Shown in pieces: positions 53,648 to 64,000 of a stretch of 64,000 bases of DNA (its first letter is position 1; every line of letters starts with the position of its first letter). Under the pieces are notes generated by a model. That model made no database searches. It saw only the letters and a program-made list of their open reading frames with translations, and was not told the DNA's origin. Position numbers and translations under genes: made by a program. This DNA is from Myrica gale (Eukaryota > Streptophyta > Magnoliopsida > Fagales > Myricaceae), in assembly GCA_963930655.1 (NCBI GenBank), contig OZ005604.1:3854001-3918000 (forward strand), given 5' to 3'.

Positions 53648-54881
53648 TAAGGGTGAGCATTTTATCCAATTAGTACCGGAAATTCCGGCACCGGTTCCGG
53701 TATATTCCGATACGGAACCGGATCTTAAATATAAAAATTTTCGGAATCGGATACGGAATCGGAATTTCCGGTTCCTGCATTTTTGAAAAAAAAAACGTTT
53801 AACATTTAAAAAAAAAGGTGGACTGACAGTCTCACGTGAAGGGAGACTGACTTTCTAGAATTTTCTTGAAAGACCCAGTCTCCTCCTCCAGCGACACTTC
53901 AGACTTCAGCACTTCTTTCTTCTTTTTCTTCCGAATTCTCTCTCTCTCTTTCTTAAGTTCTCTTCGACTCTTCCTCTCGAAATATCTCTCTCTCTCCCTA
54001 GACTTTTCTTCCAAGACCAGTCTCCTCCAGTTCTTCTTCTTCTTCCGAAATCTCTCTCCTTCGTCTCTGTCTCTCTCTCAGCTCTCTCTTTTCGGCCTCA
54101 CTTCGTCGATTATCGTCACAGTTTGTTAGTTTGTCAGACTTTGACAACAACTAGGAGCAGAGAGGACCTGAACCTTTCAATCTGTCTGTCGGTAAGAAAT
54201 ATTCCCTCTCCTTGATCCCGATTCGGGTGTTTTTGTGGTTGGTGGGTGTTTTAGTTAGGTGCTTTAGATCTGTCCCACGTTTATATTGTTCGGTTTTGGG
54301 TTGTAAACGTCAATGGGTTCTCAAGTTTTTTTGCAATATTCCCCCTTTTTTTTGCTGGTTTTTCTTATTTTGCAGCTTCGATTTTTGCAGATTTTGCATC
54401 TTCGATTTTGCAGATTTTGCTTATATTGCAGTTGTTTTTGATGCTGCAAAGGACCTTCATCCGAAATATCTTCTTTTGCATCTATTTTGCAGGTTTTGCT
54501 TATCTTGCTCTCAGTGATTCTCTCTGCAAGAGTGCAAGTTCATGTGTTCTGAAATTTTCTTTTGTATGTACGTTGATCATACCCCTAGTTGTAATGGTGT
54601 GGCCTTGTGGTGTGTCGTACTGTTTGTAATGGTGTGGTCGTGTGGGGAGATTGGCTGTTATGCAGTTTTGTTACTCCTAGTTGATTTATTTTGTTTCCTG
54701 AAAGCATTTTTTTGTTTTTGTGCGTTGGACAGTTAAAATTGTTTCGTTCTTAATCGAACCGGAAATTCCGGTTCCATTCCGGTACATTACGGAATGGAAT
54801 CGGAATGAAAGTTTAGGTTCCGGTGAGTACCGGAACCGGAATGACCCATTCCGGTTCCATCCGTTCTAGTACTCACCCTTA
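53648..54881. mobile_element. hAT derivative, 1.23 kb, inside a duplicated segment
   Basis: Begins taagggtgagca and ends gtactcaccctta, flanked by gtcactaa (53640-53647) and gtcactga (54882-54889), an 8-bp duplication with one difference. Both ends carry the ccggaattccgg/ggttccgg subterminal motifs seen at 35902-36576. The interior differs: a CT-rich leader-like stretch (about 53880-54120), then a donor-like gtcggtaagaaat at about 54189, then T-rich intron-like DNA. This suggests the 5' end of a transposase gene was kept while its coding part was lost. A 101-codon frame (54212-54517) has no recognisable domain. Confidence 0.85.
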
Positions 54882-54889
54882 GTCACTGA

Positions 54890-55832
54890 CCACCGATGAC
54901 GAACATTTTATCTTTTTCCCCCTCACTTCCCCCAGATTTTCTCGTAAACATTAGGGTAATGTTTATTTTCAATTTTTTTATTCAAATTCATTCACAAAAC
55001 TATTACCGAACATTTTAAAAATTCAAACACAAACATCAATATATTTAATACAATCTCCAATAACTTTTTACACAAACCTCAATACATTTAAAATATATAT
55101 ATATATGACAAATTTTCTCACTCTATACTTTTTCACCTAATTTCAATATTTTTTATTAAATAATTACATCAAATCATCTCTATATTATTTACTCGAACAT
55201 TTATGAAATATTATTTTATATAAATAATATTTACAATTTTATCAAAATCTTATAACTTTTTAGTACATTAACGTGTCTCAATTTATTATTCACGGTGAAT
55301 AGCCCATGACTAAAAAAAAAAAAAAGTTCATAGTTTATTGGGCAGTACCACATGCTACATGTTTTGTCTCTTTAAAACCATCTTTGTCCATTTATGTCTC
55401 TCTTCAACGGCCACGTCTTCTCAGTTGTACTTTTGAGAAGGCGACTCCTTACATATTTATGCTTTTCAATTTTTTTTAGTATGTGTTCGGTTAGGATGTT
55501 CTGTGAAGATTTTTTTGTGTTTTGAAAATTTTTATGTGATATTAAATTTATTGGTATGTGTGTTGTAGTTATATTTACGTGGTGTAAAAAATAATGTTTG
55601 GTTGTAGAATCTAAGGATTCAAAAAATCCTGAAGCTCATTTCAAAATTACTCCCTTATAATATGCGAAACACCCAAAAGGGTCACGTCAAGCAATACGGT
55701 ACGGCAGAGATTTACAATTTGTCGCAGACTGGGTTCGTGGTAAAAATAAAATATATGTTTTTTTAAAATTAGCGAAATGATCCATAATTTTATATTACGC
55801 TGACAAATTAATTATTTTATTTTATTTTTTTA
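54890..55832. other. Gene-free stretch with MITE-like sequence
   Basis: Starts with the end of the second tandem-duplication copy (to about 54955). About 55488-55640 resembles the AT-rich MITE at about 34640-34811. A (TA)n run lies at about 55098-55107. Confidence 0.4.
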
Positions 55833-57200
55833 TTATATGGTCATTCAACGTGTACCCTCATGATGATTTAGTCTTGACATCAAACATCTGTCAATCAATT
55901 TAACGGAATGTCCTGACATATCAACTTTTTAACACGTTAGGACCACACATCAGTCAAATTAAGCACGCCAGATCATCATTAAATAAAACGTTGTGTTTTG
56001 TCATTTAAGTAAAATTGATAATTTGGTTACTATGTTTATAACCCGCTGACACAATAGTCACTAGGTTTACCTTTTTTACATTTTGGTCACTAAGTTCATA
56101 CACGTGTGACGATATGTTTCTTCCATCGATATTCCATCACTACATCTAAAAAAATTATAAGTAAATTTTTATATTTATTGTAATAAAAAATAATAATTTA
56201 ATAGAAAATTAAAGATTATTTTATAAACCAAAATTTTGACTCGGAAACACAAGTGACTCGAGCTTCTATTTATGCTCATTCTATAAATCCATTAGCAGTA
56301 GCTTTGTCCCTAATGTAATAATATATTTTTTACTTTATGAAATTTATATTCTTTTTTTATAAGCAAGAAAAATTTATATTCACTTGCTTAAAAAGAAGTG
56401 ATATTATCATGTGGTAGTTGTTGCAAGTGGATCAACAATGGTAGCATGACTAATGATGAGGTTGAGTTTATTCTGGAGATCATAATCCACTAAAGTAGAA
56501 AATTAATTAGGCTTCGAGGTATGAAAAAGATGATAAAAGATGAGACAACTAACAATCTTTAGAATCTACTAATGCCCATAAGGAATAATTCTTCGGATAT
56601 CTCCTCTAATTCATGTATTTCGTGGAAGGAAATCATGATATATATTTTTTTTCTTTTTATTAAATGATATATACACTTACCACACTTTAATTATGGGAAT
56701 GTTGACATTCTTTACTTTCACTTTCAGATATTATTTTTGTCACAATTCACTTAATAACTATTCAGATATTTCGAATTTTAATTTAAAAAATTTCGTCAAA
56801 TTAATCGAAAAAGTATTTTTTTTTTACATGTAAAATGATAATTTTATCTTGTAGTTAATCTGTATGACGTGTTTAAGGCTGACATGGCATTGGATTCCGT
56901 TAAATGGATTGACGTAATATTAACGGAATGGCAAAATCGTCAAACGGATATGTATTTAGTGATCATAATGTAAAAAATGAAACATAGTGACTAAATTGTC
57001 AGCGTGGTATAAACCTAGTGATTATATTGTCAATTTTCTTTTAATTTACATGACTAAACGCAGCATTTTGCTTAAAGATTATGGTTGACGTGTTAATCTG
57101 GCTAACGTATGACAGTGACGTGGCAAGACATTTTAAATAGATTGAGAGAAGTTTGATGGCAGGACTAAATCATCACGAGGATATGGACTGAGTAAACAAT
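55833..57200. mobile_element. Large foldback element, Mutator-like, 1.37 kb
   Basis: Two long inverted arms of about 300 bp flank an AT-rich interior (about 56150-56870). The left arm contains cctcatgatgatttagtc, aacggaatgtcc and cactaggttta; the right arm contains the complements aggtttat-style, gactaaatcatcacgagg and taacggaatgg. The exact ends and target duplication are obscured by flanking T-runs. No transposase was found. Confidence 0.7.
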
Positions 57201-58287
57201 TTTTTTTTCTTTTTCATTGAAGGAAAGAGAATTTTGTTGCTGTAAACCACAGAATATATGCAGTTTTCTATGACAGAAAGAACTATTAAAAATCTCCATT
57301 AAAGTATGTGATGAAATATCGTGTCTTCTTCTTCTTTTGATTTTAGATGCCCTAAAGCAGTCACTTTTCCCGCTATATGTAGTAGCTAATCGTTGGGGGG
57401 GGGGGGGGGGGGCACAGCGTCATTGGATCACGGCACAGCGTCATTTTCTAAAAGCCTCACTTTTCCATGCTTGTCTACTTCCTTACAAGCATTCTCTCTA
57501 GATAGCTAGCTTATAATGTCAAGTCGGATGCAGCTGAAAATGGAGTGCACAAAATCTTCCCACAAATTGGTACAGCCTGAATTTTTCATACCCCTTTTAT
57601 CTTATTCAGAAGGATTGTTCTATCTGCATTTAATGAAAGGTATACCAAAGCAATATCCATGATTGCTTCGTGCAGAACAACAGAAAACTCTCTGCACTAA
57701 TTAGAGCTTGGAGCTATGTATATGATAAGAGAGCGTTAGTCAAGGAGCCAAGCTTGTCTTCAATGGTATGGGTGGTAAACAAAAGAGAAAATAAATAAGG
57801 CAGCATGTAGTGGGGGGGAGCCAGCAAGTCCATGGTCACCATAGCGGTTGTTGCTAAAATTGCTTGGGGGATAATTAAGTTGCCCACTAGGGATCTCAAT
57901 GGACAACTGAAAAGGGTGCATGCGTTGCTGGGGTGCCATCTAATAAGTTGCATATATACCTGAGTCTTGACCCCATTAGATATAGCATAATTACTTCACA
58001 GAATACGTGTAGAATGAAGAGTATATTGTTCGCATACACAAAGCCTGCCTGTCATATATACCATGTTCATTCAATGGCAAATGGGCCAGAGAATTGTAGT
58101 CTAATTAGTCCTATATATGTTAAAAAAAGACAGCCCAAAAGCATGTACGAATGAGGAATGGTCCTTGATCAGTACTTACCAAACAAAAAAAACAAGAGGA
58201 AATGGTCCTTGTCCTTGAGCATTCAGCTGATCATACAAGATTGGAAGTGTTAAAAGCTGAAAATCCAGATCATCACAAGCAGGCTGC

Positions 58288-58338
<51 letters not shown>

Positions 58339-58810
58339 ACCTACCAATAAATTCAGGTTTCACTATTCTTGAACTCCCATCACCAATGCATGCATATGGC
58401 ATAGACAGTGACAGTTGCTTCCTATCCTCCAATTTATGCCCCTCCGGTTTATGCGTAGGCACATGCGCCCTTTTCAGAACATGTCCTGTTTCAAGTTTAC
58501 ACGAAATACAGGAAACAATGAATTTTCTTTCATAATGCTCCTTACCCTACCATCACGACTACTCCTCCCTTACACAATGTCTCGGTGGTATGGTTAACAG
58601 AAAGACAGGCTCTGTCTCTCTCTCTCTCTCTCTCTTGATGAATGATTTTTGTTTGGTCTTTGTATAAATTCTCCAATATAATCACCACGGGACGTAATTC
58701 ACCAACCTAAAATAGGTTGCATATCCTCTTGCCCCAGATACACACAAGAATACTGTGAAGCATACATATACAACTATAATGCAACGCTTTCATTTGAATT
58801 AGGGGGGGGG

Positions 58811-58841
<31 letters not shown>

Positions 58842-59131
58842 ACCCCTTTATGTTGCCCTCTGATTTCATCTGTCATGGAGAGTACTAGCTATTGAGTTCC
58901 CATACATACAGATGCCGTTATTGTGACAAATTACAGACACAAAAAGTGACTACATAAGGAAATTTATAGAAAAGAAAGAAAGAAAAAAAAAGTACCAGTT
59001 ACAGAAAGAGAAAGAGAGAATAGCCATTTCACCAAAAAGAAGGCAGAGCAGATAACAGGGGGTCACAGCAAAGGGAGCCCATTCAGGATAATAGCAATAG
59101 AAACTGACTTTTGAAAAGAATTGAGAACGGC
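57201..59131. other. Gene-free stretch rich in microsatellites
   Basis: Holds a run of 18 G (57395-57412) next to a short direct repeat (cacagcgtcatt twice), an (AG)22 array at 58291-58334, a CT array at about 58613-58635 and GA arrays at about 58811-58836. No gene is supported. Confidence 0.45.
58291..58334. repeat. (AG)22 microsatellite
   Basis: Uninterrupted dinucleotide array of 44 bp, likely polymorphic. Confidence 0.95.
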
Positions 59132-59413
59132 TTAAATCATTTGGACGTAGCCCAAGCTACTCCGACCACCCACCGACATTGAAAGCCACCCTTTTGCTCC
59201 CTTATGGCTCAATTTTACCTCTGCCCTCTCTGGGACCTTGTTGTGCAGTAATAAGCTCCTGAATTTTGGACAGTGTCCTTTCGGGAGCACCTCACATATT
59301 GTAGACATGCTGGCAATGGCTAAAGACCAGCTTTCACTTGCCCCACTCCTGGTTGGAATGATGTAGACGACTAGTGGGCGTGCATTGAGTGCAGTGTCCA
59401 CAATGATCGCCAA
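59132..59413 (-). other. Unrecognised open frame, possible old coding remnant
   Basis: A minus-strand frame of about 93 codons, open upstream to about 59500, reads VDTALNARPLVVYIIPTRSG and ends SMSVGGRSSLGYVQMI. Its base composition is more balanced than the surroundings, which is why it is listed. I do not recognise the protein. It could be a terminal exon, a decayed gene piece or chance. Confidence 0.2.
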
Positions 59414-60429
59414 AGGGTCTTTTGGGTGTGGTTCGAACCGACACCGATAGGGACAAATCCAATGCCAATGGACACTGGAACTGAGTTTTAAGGCGACCTA
59501 GGAGCCATTTTCAGAGAGAATGGAGCATGCATTCTTTTGCACATACCGGCCTCTTCGTGACATTGCGCAAGTGGGTATGTGTCTGTGTGCCACCCATATA
59601 GTACTTCCGCCATGTGAGATTCACGTGTGAGCATGAGGAAGGTTGTAGTTTCGCTATTGGAGTACAGGAAATTTAGTCAGGTAGTGCTCTCACGATCCGA
59701 AGTACAGACACAATAGAACAATGGCAGACATATATGACAAATTACAAAAGGGTTCGAAAGCTCTGCCCGATGCTACAGGCGATGGAAGCAAAAGTTCAGA
59801 ACTAAAAATTAGTTGACGCAATCTTTCCCACTGCCGATTCTGTTGTTCCTGACTTCTCCTTTCGTGTTCATACTGGACAACTCGAGCGGGGCCACGGGTT
59901 CAGTGGCCTATTAATTTAAGCCCAGGCTCGTTCCAGCTCAGACCGTCTTTTCAATTCTACTGCATCTTTGGGCCCAAATAATTTGGACTCCACTTAGCAA
60001 AGAGTGCAACATGGTTACAAACGCTTCCTCCAGTGTCTCTATGTCTGACTAGATATGCCAAGCTGAGCGCTCTGACTGACCTCGTCGGCTCCCGTTGTAT
60101 GTTTGCCTTAAGCTTCGGCCTGGCTATCAAAAACCAGAAGGCATTTTAGTCCCAGAGACATTTTTAGCCCAAAACCCCGTACCTCTTTGGGCCATACTGA
60201 ACGCGGCTCAAGAGTTTCTGCCCCGCAAAAGGGAGCATTCAAATTCCAAGGTCGTACCGCTCGCAGCGCCCCGTTGTTATGACTGTCCAGTGTCCATAGT
60301 GAGTTTTTTTAGTTCATATTTTGAACCGACTGTTTAGGGTCTCTCTAATAGGGTGCCATATGCTCATTGGGCATCGTTTTTTTTAAGGAAAAAGCACATA
60401 AATCCTCCGCAGGTACAGAAATAAATTAT
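59414..60429. other. Gene-free stretch of balanced base composition
   Basis: Less AT-rich than neighbouring intergenic DNA but without a supported exon. An 80-codon frame at 60095-60337 shows no domain. Confidence 0.3.
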
Positions 60430-60587
60430 GGGGGCGTTTGTCTCCAAAAATTTTCACCTGTCAAAATTTTCAAACAATCATAAAATAATCTCTCCTCATT
60501 AAATTATAAAATAATATTATACTATTCAATTAAATCTTTTCTCTCCTCACTTTTCCATAAAATACTATACTTTTTCACAAACCCCCC
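60430..60587. mobile_element. Short MITE, GGGGGCGTTTGT ends, 158 bp
   Basis: Inverted ends gggggcgtttgt and cacaaacccccc enclose AT-rich sequence. The trinucleotide tat flanks both sides. It resembles the MITE at 19992-20132 in size and style and lies about 390 bp downstream of the RAN stop codon. Confidence 0.5.
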
Positions 60588-60973
60588 TATATATCGCTTT
60601 TCTCCTCTCCTCTCTGTTAGTAGGCATGCATAAGGTCACCGTCTTGAATGTATACAAGTCGATAACAGAAAGAAGCGACCAAATTAGAAAGATGCATAAA
60701 TGCCTTTCAATTCAATTAACTCTCCAAATACCAACATGGGACTCCAACAATAAGTACAACATAAACCAGCACAACCATTGATAAACCAATAGCTAGAGGA
60801 AAACCTAACTAATATAATATATGGTCTATGGTTTCAATAACTGACCAATATACTGATTATCAAACCCTGCCATATATTGTTGAAAATCCCCAGGTCACAA
60901 GACACGAGTGAAGGCAGCAGCACATAAGCGCTGACTAAAAAAGGATTGGAAGCCCTTTCCAGTAAGGTCAATC
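60588..60973 (-). other. Presumed 3' UTR of RAN and downstream flank
   Basis: No coding sequence. The 3' UTR must lie here because the stop codon is at 60974-60976 and the gene reads leftward. Confidence 0.45.
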
Positions 60974-63890
<2,917 letters not shown>

Positions 63891-63988
63891 TGGATGTGTT
63901 GGTGGTGCAATGAGAGAATCCGAGACTTGAGAGAGCAGCGAAGTGACAGAGGAGACGGCTATGCGTTTGAAAGGAAAGGAGAGGGAGG

Positions 63989-63996
63989 CTTATAAG
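63989..63996 (-). promoter_or_regulatory. TATA-like box of RAN
   Basis: The sequence cttataag lies about 100 bp upstream of the ATG and is followed on the minus strand by a CT-rich initiator-like leader (about 63860-63985). The position is typical of plant core promoters. The rest of the promoter is outside the window. Confidence 0.5.
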
Positions 63997-64000
63997 GTTT

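Noticed and set aside
53832-54129. Overlapping Lys/Arg-Glu-rich and Ser/Phe-rich frames on opposite strands
   Set aside because: Both are translations of a CT-rich low-complexity stretch in the hAT derivative.
59383-59394. Twelve-base match (cattgagtgcag) to the miR397 family
   Set aside because: The match ends after 12 bases, and I saw no opposite arm that would fold it into a precursor.
59420-59450. ggttcgaa motif as part of a tRNA gene
   Set aside because: No matching acceptor stem, D-arm or anticodon arm could be built around it.

Overview
The window is nuclear DNA of a plant, most likely a woody eudicot. Six protein-coding genes stand out, all with plant relatives, and the multi-exon ones have GT-AG introns. 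The rest is AT-rich intergenic DNA full of short DNA transposons (hAT, Mutator-like, CACTA-like), one LINE fragment, one old Copia-type LTR element and many microsatellites. Species cannot be fixed from the sequence alone.

Layout. 1-8000 holds no convincing host gene. It contains a hAT-like repeat (about 2153-3250), short direct repeats, and the 3' part of a minus-strand LINE (4531-7190) split by a 1.4 kb hAT element with a perfect 8-bp target duplication. 8017-9381 (-) is a single-exon receptor-like kinase. 12163-15769 (+) is a seven-exon PRMT10-type protein arginine methyltransferase. 17499-17756 (+) encodes an 85-residue tail-anchored-looking protein. 18538-19522 is a Mutator-type foldback element with a GC-rich palindromic core and a perfect 9-bp target duplication. 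22925-24546 (+) is a two-exon Agenet/ENT chromatin-reader-like gene. 24547-41883 has no recognised host gene. It contains a 1.5 kb hAT derivative (32961-34451) and an old Copia-type element (about 35322-40410) whose 5' LTR carries a smaller hAT derivative. 41884-45099 (-) is a five-exon CYP734A (BAS1-type) brassinosteroid-inactivating P450. 45100-60970 is gene-poor, with a CACTA-like MITE, a 1.2 kb hAT derivative inside a tandem duplication, and a large foldback element. 60974-63890 (-) is an eight-exon RAN GTPase gene whose promoter lies at the window edge.

The genes do not form a pathway; they are independent genes in nuclear transport (RAN), histone/protein arginine methylation (PRMT10), chromatin reading (Agenet/ENT), hormone catabolism (CYP734A) and signalling (the kinase). 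I found no obviously new biological system. The most unusual structures are the palindromic core of the Mutator-type element, a 25-bp perfect inverted repeat in the last RAN intron, the family of hAT derivatives with CCGGTTCC-rich ends, and a tandem duplication that preserves an approximate empty site for one of them. Exon boundaries were placed by hand from splice signals, reading frame and remembered family sequences; no search or expression data were available.
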